A stretch of DNA of 64,000 bases, taken from NCBI GenBank assembly GCA_016786725.1, contig JAEUVU010000020.1:186001-250000 (forward strand). The letters are read 5' to 3'. This DNA comes from Ferruginibacter sp. Its GTDB lineage: Bacteria; Bacteroidota; Bacteroidia; Chitinophagales; Chitinophagaceae. Numbering within the stretch: the stretch's first letter is position 1; each line of letters starts with the position of its first letter. Below the pieces are notes generated by a model that searched no databases, was not told the origin of the DNA, and saw nothing but the letters and a program-made list of their open reading frames with translations. Shown here one piece after another: positions 18,353-27,226 of the stretch. A program made the position numbers and the translations under genes.

Positions 18353-19252
18353 ATGTGGGAACCCTACAAAAAAGGATTTAAGGCCTGGCTGCAACTGGAA
18401 AAATCGCTGGCCGGAAATTCGGTGGAGGCATACCTGCGTGATATTGATAAACTAACAGATTATCTGCAGGCAACAGGGAAATTAGCAACGCCACAGGAAC
18501 TGGAACTGAAAGACCTGGAAAAATTTATACAATGGGTCAGCGAACTGGGCATGACGGTCACTTCTCAATCAAGGATCATATCTGGGTTAAGAAGTTTTTA
18601 TGCGTATTGTTATATGGAGCAGATCGTAACCGTAAATCCCACAGCCCTTTTAGAAACACCGAAGCAAAAAAGAATATTACCCGATACATTGAGTTTTGAA
18701 GAGATTGAAAGCATCATCAAACAAATAGACCTGAGCAAACCCGAAGGCGGCCGCAACAAAGCCATACTTGAAACGCTTTACAGCTGCGGCTTAAGGGTGA
18801 GTGAGCTGGTGAACCTGCGTATCAGTTGCCTGCACTTAGATATTGGTTTTGTAAGGGTAATTGGCAAGGGCGATAAAGAAAGACTGGTGCCTATCGGCAG
18901 CGATGCCATCAAGTACATCAACATTTACAGAAACGATATCAGGGTGCACATAAGCATAAAACCCGGGCAGGAAGATTTTCTTTTTTTAAACAGACGCGGA
19001 AGCAAGCTCAGCCGTGTGATGATCTTTTTAATGCTGAAAAAACTGGCTAAAAAAGCCGGCATCGCCAAAAGTATTTCGCCGCATACCTTCCGGCATTCAT
19101 TTGCTACGCATTTGGTAGAAGGCGGCGCCGACCTGAGGGCCGTACAGGAAATGCTGGGGCATGAAAGTATTACCACCACAGAAATTTATACGCATTTAGA
19201 CAGGGAATATTTGAGGAACACCTTGCACCAGTTTCACCCGGCATTTAAGTAG
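18353..19252 (+). CDS. xerD: Tyrosine recombinase XerD
   Basis: 299 aa, standard XerC/XerD length. The SAM-like N-terminal domain (residues 1-90) includes FKAWLQLEKSLAGNSVEAYL. The catalytic domain keeps Arg148 (GLRVSEL), His244 and Arg247 (HTFRH), His270 (LGHES) and nucleophile Tyr279 (IYTH). It resolves chromosome dimers at dif with FtsK. XerD rather than XerC is preferred from overall similarity, but a lone Xer cannot be ruled out. The stop codon overlaps the first base of the inverted repeat at 19251. Confidence 0.88.
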   Translation: MWEPYKKGFKAWLQLEKSLAGNSVEAYLRDIDKLTDYLQATGKLATPQELELKDLEKFIQWVSELGMTVTSQSRIISGLRSFYAYCYMEQIVTVNPTALLETPKQKRILPDTLSFEEIESIIKQIDLSKPEGGRNKAILETLYSCGLRVSELVNLRISCLHLDIGFVRVIGKGDKERLVPIGSDAIKYINIYRNDIRVHISIKPGQEDFLFLNRRGSKLSRVMIFLMLKKLAKKAGIAKSISPHTFRHSFATHLVEGGADLRAVQEMLGHESITTTEIYTHLDREYLRNTLHQFHPAFK

Positions 19253-19463
19253 GTGTCAGGCCACTACGCAGAGTGTAGTTTTAAAAATACTACCTGTGAT
19301 ATAAATAAATCATACGCCAAAAGTATGTTTTTAGTGGCCAGACGCCTTTGCAGGCAGCATTTTATTTAGGTGTCTGGCCACTGTAAACAATCTGATTGTT
19401 TAAAAGTCATTTGCTGTGCCGGTATTTCAATCAAAATAAGTTTCGGCGTAGTGGCCTGACACT
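19251..19463. repeat. Two 96-97-bp inverted-repeat units forming a nested palindrome
   Basis: The outer arms GTGTCAGGCCACTACGC (19253-19269) and 19446-19462 are exact reverse complements over 17 bp. The inner arms at 19333-19347 and 19368-19382 (AGTGGCCAGACGCCT versus AGGTGTCTGGCCACT) match with one mismatch. Each half (19251-19347 and 19368-19463) is itself bounded by imperfect inverted arms. No reading frame of useful length is inside. It resembles a doublet of REP- or MITE-like units. Confidence 0.8.
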
Positions 19464-19541
19464 ATAAAAAACCGGCCAGTTGCTCCTTTCAATTGTATAA
19501 AAATTTTAGGCAGCAAGCTTGACCGGCGTAAACAACCATCA

Positions 19542-21218
19542 CTATTGAAATACGAAACTGCTTTTGCTTATGAGTTTATTTTTGGCATCAAATATTCTTA
19601 TGTAATAAATTCCGGCAGCCCACCTGTTATCGGCTGTTAACTTTTCGGTGTGTTCTTTTGCTGATGCATTGAACTTTCGCTGTAAAAGGATTTTTCCGGT
19701 TGCATCGCTGATAATGATGCTGCAGTTTTTACCTGGCTGTTTTAGTTTTAACTGAACCGAGAAATCGCTGTTTCGTTGAACGGGGTTGGGATATACTTTA
19801 ATGGAATCAGACAATATAGTTTTGATTGCAGCGATCTTTTCACTGAGATAAGTGCTTTGATTTATAATAACCACACTCCCTGCCATAGCCCCTTTAATGG
19901 TTCTGCGGGTACCAACCTCTGTAGTAACAACAACTTCCTGCATCTTTATTTCTTTTGCTTTGCGTGTGGTAATAACAATTGCACCATTTGCACCAATGGA
20001 GCCAAATAATGCTGAAGCCTCAGGCCCTTTTAAAATAGCAATATCTTCAACATCATCAGGATTAATATCAAAACCTTTTGGAGCGATAATTCCGTCAATA
20101 ACATAAAGAATTTCTACAGGCGCAATGCTGCTTACGGCACCCATTCTTACTCTTGTCTCCCCGCCAATTTTTGTTGTTGGCCTTACTTCATCAACTTTTC
20201 TTCTTAATAAAACCTCCCACACCTTCTTCCTGTTTTCAAAATCATATTCTTCAATTGTAAACTCGTTTGGTTCATAACCTTTCACAGAAATTTTTATTGC
20301 ATACTCATCGCCATCTTTAATGCGTTTTATTTTGTACATACCTTTTTTGTCGGTGAGTACCGTATCAACAGATTTTTTGTAATCAGATTCAATGATAAGG
20401 TTTGCATTGGGTATTGGCTTGCCCGAAGCTTCGTCCTTCACCCGTATTACAGCTACTCTTTTTGATTTGTCGAGTGGACCGTAGTAATCATCGGGATTAC
20501 TCCACAATAACCCTCCTACTGTAACCATTTCTATACCTCCCGATATTGCTTTTTGAAGTACAGTATGCAAAACTGACTGATTACCTGTGGTAAATTCTGC
20601 CTCTTTAAAACCTATACCGGAAATAATAAGTATAGCATCGGGATTTATTTTAATTGAATAAGCCCCATTTGCATCTGCAAAAAATCCATTATTTGTGCCT
20701 TTTATTTTCACTGATGCAAAGGCAACAGGATTACCAATTTCATCTGTTACCTTACCGGTAAAAATTCTACTGATAGCAACCTCTCCAACTTTCCCTGCCA
20801 AAGCATTATTAATATTGGCCTGCACTTTATTTATATCGTCATTCTTTATTTTATCCAGCTCTGCGTCTGAAGTTGCTCTTGAATTGCATACTGCTTTTAT
20901 TCCTCTTTGCGCTTTTACAGTATTTGTCTTTGAAAAGAACATAAAAAACATCACGATATAATTCCAATACCAGAACAGTTTTTTCTTTGGCGGTTCTGGC
21001 CTGCTGATGGTTCTGTTAAGTTGCTCGGGTAATGCCCTGCCGCAAACTTTTTCATTTGTTATGTTGGTGAAATAATTAAGCACCTGTATGTCCGTCATCG
21101 TACTAAAATCAACCACTTCCTTTGCACAGGCATTGCAAAAACGCCCCTGTTCGGTTGGGGTCATACCATTCCAATTCTCATGGCATGGTTCGGGGATGGA
21201 AAGCTGCAGCTTCTGCAT
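19542..21218 (-). CDS. TonB-plug-domain protein with carboxypeptidase-regulatory-like domains and T9SS C-terminal signal
   Basis: 558 aa. Residues about 10-50 contain four Cys/His-type ligands (CHENWNGMTPTEQGRFCNAC), a small zinc-ribbon-like module before the first hydrophobic segment (about 82-100). Two CarboxypepD_reg-like beta domains follow (IFTGKVTDEIGNPVAFASVK and KDEASGKPIPNANLIIESD). Next is a TonB-dependent receptor plug (EILYVIDGIIAPKGF, VEDIAILKGPEASALFGS, GANGAIVITTRK) without any beta-barrel. The end (SIKVYPNPVQRNSDF to FVFQ) is a type A T9SS sorting domain. A barrel-less plug may be a surface-exposed recognition or scaffold protein. Confidence 0.75.
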   Translation of the reverse strand: MQKLQLSIPEPCHENWNGMTPTEQGRFCNACAKEVVDFSTMTDIQVLNYFTNITNEKVCGRALPEQLNRTISRPEPPKKKLFWYWNYIVMFFMFFSKTNTVKAQRGIKAVCNSRATSDAELDKIKNDDINKVQANINNALAGKVGEVAISRIFTGKVTDEIGNPVAFASVKIKGTNNGFFADANGAYSIKINPDAILIISGIGFKEAEFTTGNQSVLHTVLQKAISGGIEMVTVGGLLWSNPDDYYGPLDKSKRVAVIRVKDEASGKPIPNANLIIESDYKKSVDTVLTDKKGMYKIKRIKDGDEYAIKISVKGYEPNEFTIEEYDFENRKKVWEVLLRRKVDEVRPTTKIGGETRVRMGAVSSIAPVEILYVIDGIIAPKGFDINPDDVEDIAILKGPEASALFGSIGANGAIVITTRKAKEIKMQEVVVTTEVGTRRTIKGAMAGSVVIINQSTYLSEKIAAIKTILSDSIKVYPNPVQRNSDFSVQLKLKQPGKNCSIIISDATGKILLQRKFNASAKEHTEKLTADNRWAAGIYYIRIFDAKNKLISKSSFVFQ

Positions 21219-21307
21219 AATCAGTGATTTAATTATACAGATGCAGTTTTAAAACTTATTACACAAAGGTTTATGAAAATAATTGTAGGAAGAAAATGTT
21301 TGACGAG

Positions 21308-22108
21308 TTACTTACCCTCCAGCAGCACATCGGCCTGCTGAAAGTTTACCTTGCTATTGTAATCGGTATTGGTAACCCGTTTTCGGTAATTCTTAAAAAG
21401 GCTGTGCCAGCGTAATTTAAGCACGCCCAGTATGCCTTCTTTTACAATTCCTTTATTCATTTTGCTGGCGCCAAATTCACGGTCGATAAATGTGATAGGC
21501 ACTTCCACAATTTTAAAACCAAGCTTCCAGGCGGCAAATTTCATTTCTATCTGGAAGGCGTAGCCCACAAATTCTATCCCATCAAGATTGATGGCCTCCA
21601 GTACTTCTCTCCTGTAACATACAAAACCGGCTGTAGGATCTTTTACGGGCATCCAGGTAATCATGCGTGTGTATAAAGAAGCGCCTTTTGAAAGCAGGAT
21701 ACGGTCTGCAGGCCAGTTGGCAACAGCGCCACCTTTTACATACCGGGAGCCTACTGCAAGTCCGGCACCATTTTTACAGGCTGTATAAAGCCTTTCAAGA
21801 TCGTTGGGATTGTGAGAGAAATCAGCATCCATTTCAAAAATGTAATTATAGCTGCGGTCAATTGCCCACTTAAATCCGTGTATGTATGCTGTACCCAGGC
21901 CAAGTTTACCGGTACGCTGTTCTAAAAAAAGCTGCCCGGGATACATGGGCATTAATGATTTAACGATAGCAGCCGTACCATCCGGGGAGTCGTCATCAAT
22001 AATTAAAACATGAAAATTAAGCTGCAGGTTAATTACTGCCGCAATTATCTTTTCGATATTTTCCTTTTCGTTGTAGGTGGGTATAATAACTATTTTTTCC
22101 AAATACAT
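21308..22108 (-). CDS. Polyprenol-phosphate mannose/glucose synthase-like glycosyltransferase (GT2)
   Basis: 266 aa, single GT2 domain without membrane tail. The N-terminus is VIIPTYNEKENIEKII. The acidic motifs are IDDDSPDGTA and EMDADFSHNP, and the acceptor loop is GSRYVKGGAVANWP. The closest pattern is dolichol-phosphate mannose synthase (DPM1-like), which makes lipid-linked sugars for glycan assembly in the membrane. Donor sugar unproven. Confidence 0.87.
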   Translation of the reverse strand: MYLEKIVIIPTYNEKENIEKIIAAVINLQLNFHVLIIDDDSPDGTAAIVKSLMPMYPGQLFLEQRTGKLGLGTAYIHGFKWAIDRSYNYIFEMDADFSHNPNDLERLYTACKNGAGLAVGSRYVKGGAVANWPADRILLSKGASLYTRMITWMPVKDPTAGFVCYRREVLEAINLDGIEFVGYAFQIEMKFAAWKLGFKIVEVPITFIDREFGASKMNKGIVKEGILGVLKLRWHSLFKNYRKRVTNTDYNSKVNFQQADVLLEGK

Positions 22109-22179
22109 GCCTGGTTGACTGTTTCAAATTTACGTGAAATACCCTAATGCCTTATCAACATATTTTCTACAAATCGTAA

Positions 22180-22962
22180 TTAATTGTTTTTTAACAGGGT
22201 GCTGTTGAGTATTTCAGTTAGTTTTTGCTTGGTATGAAGGGGAAAATCGCCCTTCATCATCCAGTCATAATATTGCGGTTCTGCTTTTAACACCTCCTTC
22301 ACGCTACGGCCTTTGTGTTTTCCAAAATTGAATACCTCAATACCTTTATCGTTAAAACAGAAGCGCCTGGCATAGTCAACAATTTTATCTTCGCCAATAA
22401 CACCCAGTATCGAATCAACAGAACTGCCCAGGTTTTTGTAGCGGTCTAATTGTGCCATCAGCACTTCTATGGTTGCATCTACGTCAGCCTCGGCACTATG
22501 TGCATCCTCCAGTTCTTTTCCACAAAAGAATTTATAGGCTGCAGAAAGTGTACGGGGTTCCATGGTATAAAAAATATGCTGCACATCAACCATCTTACGG
22601 GTACTCAGGTCCACGTCCATCCCGGCACGCAAAAATTCTTCCATCAACATGGGAATATCAAAACGGTTGCTGTTATACCCTCCCAGGTCGCAGTTATCAA
22701 TAAACATTTTTATTTCGTTGCCCGCCTGTTTAAAGGTTGGGGCATCTTTTACCATTTCATCAGTAATACCATGTATATCGCTTGATTCTTTGGGTATTTT
22801 AATCTCAGGGTTTATCAGTTTTCTTTTTACCTGGCGGCTGCCGTCTGTTAAAATTTTTATGATGGCTATTTCCACAATACGGTCTGCAGACAGGCTTACA
22901 CCTGTAGTTTCAAGATCAATAAATGCAATTGGGCGGGTTAAATTTAACATGATAGGTTCCAT
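22180..22962 (-). CDS. DnaQ-like 3'-5' exonuclease with DUF3820-type C-terminus
   Basis: 260 aa. The DEDDh exonuclease domain (residues about 8-180) has FIDLETTG, GYNSNRFDIPML and HSAEADVDAT, so all active-site residues are present. A short C-terminal module (FNFGKHKGRSVKEVLKAEPQ) matches the DUF3820 type often fused to such nucleases. It could proofread or degrade RNA/DNA ends. The start could be Met1 or Met5. It stands alone, divergent from the small lipoprotein gene. Confidence 0.85.
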   Translation of the reverse strand: MEPIMLNLTRPIAFIDLETTGVSLSADRIVEIAIIKILTDGSRQVKRKLINPEIKIPKESSDIHGITDEMVKDAPTFKQAGNEIKMFIDNCDLGGYNSNRFDIPMLMEEFLRAGMDVDLSTRKMVDVQHIFYTMEPRTLSAAYKFFCGKELEDAHSAEADVDATIEVLMAQLDRYKNLGSSVDSILGVIGEDKIVDYARRFCFNDKGIEVFNFGKHKGRSVKEVLKAEPQYYDWMMKGDFPLHTKQKLTEILNSTLLKNN

Positions 22963-23120
22963 TTTTTGGGGTTAACTAAGAAATTAAGAGGTAAATGCTG
23001 TTATTTTTCATTTTATTGGCTGCACAATGTAATATAAATAGTATTTCTCCGTTTAAGTTTGGTAAATTATCTTTGCAGATGAAATTTTACGTTAATACAT
23101 TTTAACCCCAAAGTAATACA

Positions 23121-23234
23121 ATGAAAAGAATACTTTTAATAGCAATAGTACTTATAGCTGTTACAGCGCTTGTAAGCAGTTGCAGCTCAAGCCGTAAAGG
23201 TACCTGTCCGATGTCTGAGGGAATTATACATTAA
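23121..23234 (+). CDS. Very small lipoprotein (37 aa)
   Basis: An ATG at 23121 opens a 37-codon frame coding a strong lipoprotein signal (MKRILLIAIVLIAVTALVSS then Cys) and a 17-residue mature end rich in Ser with CPMSEG. It ends six bases before the ytxJ-like start region, which supports co-transcription. Small lipoproteins of this kind are common in Chitinophagaceae; function unknown. Confidence 0.6.
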   Translation: MKRILLIAIVLIAVTALVSSCSSSRKGTCPMSEGIIH

Positions 23235-23242
23235 CAGCTTTG

Positions 23243-23578
23243 ATGAATTGGATAGAATTAAACAACCTGCCGCAACTTGCTGATCTGAAAGAACGCTCAC
23301 AATCCCGGCCCCAGGTAATTTTCAAGCACAGTACCCGTTGTTCTGTCAGCAGCATGGCAAAAAGCAGGCTGGAAAGATCAGGCCAACCCGGCAGCTGTGA
23401 TTTTTATTTTCTGGATCTTATCCGATACCGTTCCCTCTCCAACCAGGTTGCAGAAGACTTTGCTGTAACACACGAATCTCCCCAGATACTGCTGATTAAA
23501 AACGCCGAATGTGTTTACGAAGAAAGCCATAACGGCATACATATGGATGAACTGCTTGAGCAGATTGCGCTTAAATGA
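23243..23578 (+). CDS. YtxJ-family bacillithiol-linked redox protein
   Basis: About 111 aa. A TTG at 23240 precedes the ATG at 23243, which is preferred. It has a thioredoxin-like fold with the single-Cys active motif KHSTRCSVSSMA, followed by DLIRYRSLSNQVAEDF and HESPQILLI (cis-Pro loop). The family is thought to act as a bacilliredoxin-like protein that reduces bacillithiol mixed disulfides. It follows the small lipoprotein gene. Confidence 0.85.
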   Translation: MNWIELNNLPQLADLKERSQSRPQVIFKHSTRCSVSSMAKSRLERSGQPGSCDFYFLDLIRYRSLSNQVAEDFAVTHESPQILLIKNAECVYEESHNGIHMDELLEQIALK

Positions 23579-23710
23579 TACCATTTAAAATATTGTTATC
23601 CCATTTTTCTGCCTGAAAATTTCTTAAAGAAGCTGCTCCTTATTTTACCTGCATCTATTTACTTTGTTGTATTTTTATAATAAGGGTGTTACCAACGCCG
23701 GTTGCATACT

Positions 23711-24967
23711 ATGTCCACGGAAAAACTTCGGCAAGAGAAAGAAAAATTTGAAGCATTGTTTCAGCATGCTTCAATGGGTATATTGGTAACCAATTCAAAA
23801 ACCGAAATTATACTGGCTAATAATTTTTTACTTGCACAGTTTGGTTATGATAATCAAGGCGAACTTGCAGGAAAAGAAATTGAGGTACTCATCCCCTCCC
23901 GTTACCATCACAAACATATACATCATACAGATGTTTACAACAAAAATCCCAAACCCAGGCCGATGGGGCTTGGCAAGGATCTGTATGCCCGTAAGAAAGA
24001 CGGGGCTGAATTTCCGGTAGAAATCAGTTTAAGCAATTATGCATTGGGTGACGAAAGGTTTACCATTGCTTTTATAATAGATATAACCACCAGGAAACAA
24101 TTTGAAGATGCCATCAAAAGGCAAAAAGAAGAGTTGGAAATTACCAATAAAAAAATTGAAGAACTGAATGACGACCTGGAAGACAAAGTTGAATTGAGAA
24201 CCAAACAACTGCAGGAAACCCTGCAGCAACTTGAAATCTCAAAAGATGAACTTACAAAAGCGTTAAGTAAAGAAAAAGAATTAAGCGATCTCAAGAGCAG
24301 GTTTGTGTCTATGGCATCGCATGAATTCCGTACGCCTTTAAGCACCATACTTTCATCTGCCTCGCTGGTTGCCAAATATGTTGAAACCGAAGAACAGGAA
24401 AAAAGAAACAAGCATATCCACCGCATAAAATCTTCGGTTAACAACCTTACCAATTTGCTGAACGAGTTTTTATCTATCGGGAAAATTGAGGATGGCAAAA
24501 TAACCGCCAACAATCTTGATTTTAATATCAAGGAAATGATCGCATCGCTTTGCAGCGAAATGGAAGGCATTGTGAGAAACGGGCAACAGATTGCATACAC
24601 ACATACCGGCGATGAAATGATTTTTTCTGACCCTGTATTATTACGTAATGTGCTTACCAATCTTTTATCCAATGCCATAAAATTTTCTGCAGAAGGCAGT
24701 ACGATTGAAGTGAACAGCCATGTTTCTAAAGATGAAATGATTTTAACTGTAAGGGACCATGGAATGGGTATTTCGCCGGAGGACCAGGAACACTTGTTTG
24801 AACGTTTTTTCAGAGGTACCAATGTAACCAATATACAGGGTACCGGGCTGGGGCTGCATATAGTAGCCCGTTATATTGAGATAATGAACGGTAAAATTGA
24901 ATATGAAAGCGAATTGGAAAAGGGTACAAAATTTATAATAACTTTATACCGGTTAGCAGAAAAATAA
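23711..24967 (+). CDS. PAS-domain sensor histidine kinase
   Basis: About 418 aa from the ATG at 23711; an in-frame TTG lies at 23702. Order: PAS domain (about 10-130, with FEALFQHASMGILVTNSK and a PAC tail FTIAFIIDITTRK), coiled coil (about 135-195), HisKA with phospho-acceptor His204 (SHEFRTPLST), and HATPase with NVLTNLLSNAIKFS, RDHGMGIS and GTGLGLHI. No transmembrane helix, so it senses a cytosolic signal. The regulator gene begins 15 bp after its stop and is the clear partner. Confidence 0.9.
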   Translation: MSTEKLRQEKEKFEALFQHASMGILVTNSKTEIILANNFLLAQFGYDNQGELAGKEIEVLIPSRYHHKHIHHTDVYNKNPKPRPMGLGKDLYARKKDGAEFPVEISLSNYALGDERFTIAFIIDITTRKQFEDAIKRQKEELEITNKKIEELNDDLEDKVELRTKQLQETLQQLEISKDELTKALSKEKELSDLKSRFVSMASHEFRTPLSTILSSASLVAKYVETEEQEKRNKHIHRIKSSVNNLTNLLNEFLSIGKIEDGKITANNLDFNIKEMIASLCSEMEGIVRNGQQIAYTHTGDEMIFSDPVLLRNVLTNLLSNAIKFSAEGSTIEVNSHVSKDEMILTVRDHGMGISPEDQEHLFERFFRGTNVTNIQGTGLGLHIVARYIEIMNGKIEYESELEKGTKFIITLYRLAEK

Positions 24968-24982
24968 TTTTATAAATCAGAT

Positions 24983-26041
24983 ATGAAGCATTTACTACTG
25001 ATAGAAGATAACAACGAAATAAGGGAAAATACTGCAGAGATACTGGAACTGGCAGGATATAAAGTAAGGACTGCCGAAAACGGGAAAATCGGCGTTGAGC
25101 TGGCTTTACAGGAAAAACCCGACCTGATCATTTGCGACATTATGATGCCGGTACTGGATGGATATGGTGTTTTGCACCTGATGAATAAGAATGAAGGCCT
25201 AACCGGAATACCGCTCATTTTTTTAACCGCAAAAGCTGAAAGAAGTGACTTTAGAAAAGGAATGGAAATGGGTGCTGATGATTATATTACCAAACCTTTC
25301 AGTGATATAGAATTGCTTAACGCTATAGAAAGCCGTCTTAAAAAAACTGAGTTGCTTGCCAAAAATTACAATGCCGATGCTGCAGGAATGCAACAGATGC
25401 TGAATGAATTTAAAGGCGGCGACCCGCTGGCCGACCTTGCTGCCGACAGGAACATCAACCATTATAAAAAGAAACAGGCCATTTATACCGAAGGAAATCA
25501 TCCAAACAGGCTTTATTACGTTCAAAAAGGCAAAGTAAAAACCAGTAAAACTAATGATGCCGGTAAAGAGTTGACTGTTGGACTGTTTAACGAAGGAGAC
25601 TTTTTTGGTTATATTGCCTTACTGGAAGAAACCACCTATAAAGAAACAGCTGAAGCCATAGAAGACAGCGAAGTAGCTATTATTCCGAAAGAAGATTTTG
25701 AAGGCCTGCTGCACAATAATAAAGAGGTAACCCATAAATTTATTAGGCTGCTGGCTAAAAATGTTACAGAAAAAGAAGAACAGCTTTTAGGGCTGGCATA
25801 TAATTCGCTGCGCAAAAGAGTGGCAGATGCACTGCTGGCTTTGCAGGCCAAATATCAGAGAGAACCTGAACGTAATTTTTCTATCCACATCAGCCGGGAA
25901 GACCTGGCAAATATTGCAGGTACGGCTACCGAATCACTCATCCGCACCCTCAGCGATTTTAAAAGCGAAAAATTAATTGAGATAAAAGACGGCCATATCA
26001 TCATTACCAATGAAAAGAAACTTGCGGCAATGTTAAACTGA
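24983..26041 (+). CDS. Response regulator fused to a Crp/Fnr-type cNMP-binding and HTH module
   Basis: 352 aa. The receiver domain (1-120) has acidic residues in LLIEDNNE, phospho-acceptor Asp52 (ICDIMMP) and the Lys of ITKPF. The cNMP-binding fold (about 150-260) includes YYVQKGKVKTSK and GDFFGYIALLEE. The Crp HTH (about 275-345) has ISREDLANIAGTATESLIRT. The recognition helix keeps Glu and Arg of ExxIR, as in the Crp-family protein at 54536. This joins two-component input to a Crp-type DNA reader, next to the cbb3 locus, and makes it a candidate regulator of the TGA-N6-TCA sites. Confidence 0.88.
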   Translation: MKHLLLIEDNNEIRENTAEILELAGYKVRTAENGKIGVELALQEKPDLIICDIMMPVLDGYGVLHLMNKNEGLTGIPLIFLTAKAERSDFRKGMEMGADDYITKPFSDIELLNAIESRLKKTELLAKNYNADAAGMQQMLNEFKGGDPLADLAADRNINHYKKKQAIYTEGNHPNRLYYVQKGKVKTSKTNDAGKELTVGLFNEGDFFGYIALLEETTYKETAEAIEDSEVAIIPKEDFEGLLHNNKEVTHKFIRLLAKNVTEKEEQLLGLAYNSLRKRVADALLALQAKYQREPERNFSIHISREDLANIAGTATESLIRTLSDFKSEKLIEIKDGHIIITNEKKLAAMLN

Positions 26042-26043
26042 GG

Positions 26044-26421
26044 TTAGAGTGCCGAATAAATGTATTTGTTGAACTCGTCTTTCAGTTTATTAAAATCCTT
26101 TTCAAAATATTCCATCTGGTCCTTCAGCTTTGAATGCATTTTTGCCATTTTATTATCAACTCTCCCCTCCAAATCATTTAACAACTGGTCCTGTTTATTG
26201 ATATCATGGCGCAACTCATCAATATACTCATCTTTTAAAATGAATTTATTCTGAAACTGTTCTGCCAATGCCAGAAAATCCTTATCCACTGCATGATCCA
26301 GCACTTCTGAAAGCCGGTTCTTCATAAAATAGTTTTCCTGCTTAAAAAATTCCAGTAAGCGTACCCACGCCTTATTTTCGTGGTGCAATTGTTCAGTATG
26401 GAGTATTTGTACCATTGGCAT
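26044..26421 (-). CDS. Coiled-coil protein of unknown function
   Basis: 125 aa, almost entirely alpha-helical with heptad-like hydrophobic spacing and many charges (LEGRVDNKMAKMHSKLKDQM). No signal, no membrane segment. The N-terminus (QILHTEQLHHENKAWVRLLEFF) has several His residues. A start at Met3 (26415) is also possible. Convergent with the response regulator. Its promoter carries the FNR-like site and a perfect -7 element, so it is probably part of the low-oxygen response. Confidence 0.7.
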   Translation of the reverse strand: MPMVQILHTEQLHHENKAWVRLLEFFKQENYFMKNRLSEVLDHAVDKDFLALAEQFQNKFILKDEYIDELRHDINKQDQLLNDLEGRVDNKMAKMHSKLKDQMEYFEKDFNKLKDEFNKYIYSAL

Positions 26422-26448
26422 TTTAATAATCTTTCATTTTTACCGGTT

Positions 26449-26513
26449 CAAACTTAATTTTTTTACGATCTAAGTGTCAGAACAACCATCATTTAAAAAT
26501 CTGAGATTAATCA
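26449..26513 (-). promoter_or_regulatory. FNR-like box plus -7 element before the coiled-coil gene
   Basis: On the minus strand, a box TGATTAATCTCA (26502-26513; centre 26507.5) precedes a perfect -7 TAAGTTTG (26456-26449). The centre-to-first-T distance is 51.5 bp. The box overlaps the stop of the upstream TauE/SafE gene. The predicted transcript starts about 22 bases before the ATG at 26421. Confidence 0.7.
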
Positions 26514-27226
26514 GGTTTTGCACAACAACCATGTACTTTTACTTTTTCAGCATTCATCTTTGGGCTTACATAAGGAATGCCAAGCCCCATACCTCTTAAT
26601 ATCAGCAAACAGGCCATCAGCGCCATCATATACGGGTAAAGCTGCCTTATTTTTTGCCTGAGTTGCAACCCCACATAGTTCCCGAAAAAAGCAACACTCC
26701 ACATCACCGGTAGTGTTCCTAACCCAAAAGCAGCCATAAATAAAATACTGCTCATTGCATTTCCTGTACCGATAGCGCCTGCAACCGCCATATATACCAG
26801 GCCACATGGCAACAGCCCGTTCAATAACCCGATTATAAAAAGCGACCGGTTGTTTTTTTGTGTAAACAAACGTGCCAGGGCCGATCTTAATCTGCTGAAT
26901 GCCCCATTGGTGTAACTGGCAGCCGTATGCTGCATTTTAAATTTTTTGGGCATTAAAATAAATATCAGGATCACCGCACCGGTTGCTATAGATAACCATT
27001 GCTGAAAGCCAAACAGGGCTGCCGTTTGGCCTATTAACCCAAATATTAAACCGAAAACAGCATAGGTTACAATACGGCCGGCATTATATAAAAAGGCGCC
27101 CACAACTTTTGATGCCATACTGTTATTGTTAAGCGGCAGGGCAAATGCCAGCGGGCCACACATACCCACACAGTGAAAACTGCCAACAATACCGATCATA
27201 AAAGCCACCAAAAACAACTGTGCCAT
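26507..27226 (-). CDS. TauE/SafE-type membrane protein of the cbb3 locus
   Basis: 239 aa with about six membrane helices. The N-terminus MAQLFLVAFMIGIVGSFHCVGMCGP contains the HCVGMCGP motif typical of the UPF0721/SafE proteins found beside ccoGH in Bacteroidota. The C-terminus has HGCCAKP. The paired Cys and His residues point to metal (probably copper) handling for oxidase assembly, although copper import is not proven. Last gene of the cco operon, one base after ccoH. Confidence 0.8.
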   Translation of the reverse strand: MAQLFLVAFMIGIVGSFHCVGMCGPLAFALPLNNNSMASKVVGAFLYNAGRIVTYAVFGLIFGLIGQTAALFGFQQWLSIATGAVILIFILMPKKFKMQHTAASYTNGAFSRLRSALARLFTQKNNRSLFIIGLLNGLLPCGLVYMAVAGAIGTGNAMSSILFMAAFGLGTLPVMWSVAFFGNYVGLQLRQKIRQLYPYMMALMACLLILRGMGLGIPYVSPKMNAEKVKVHGCCAKPD

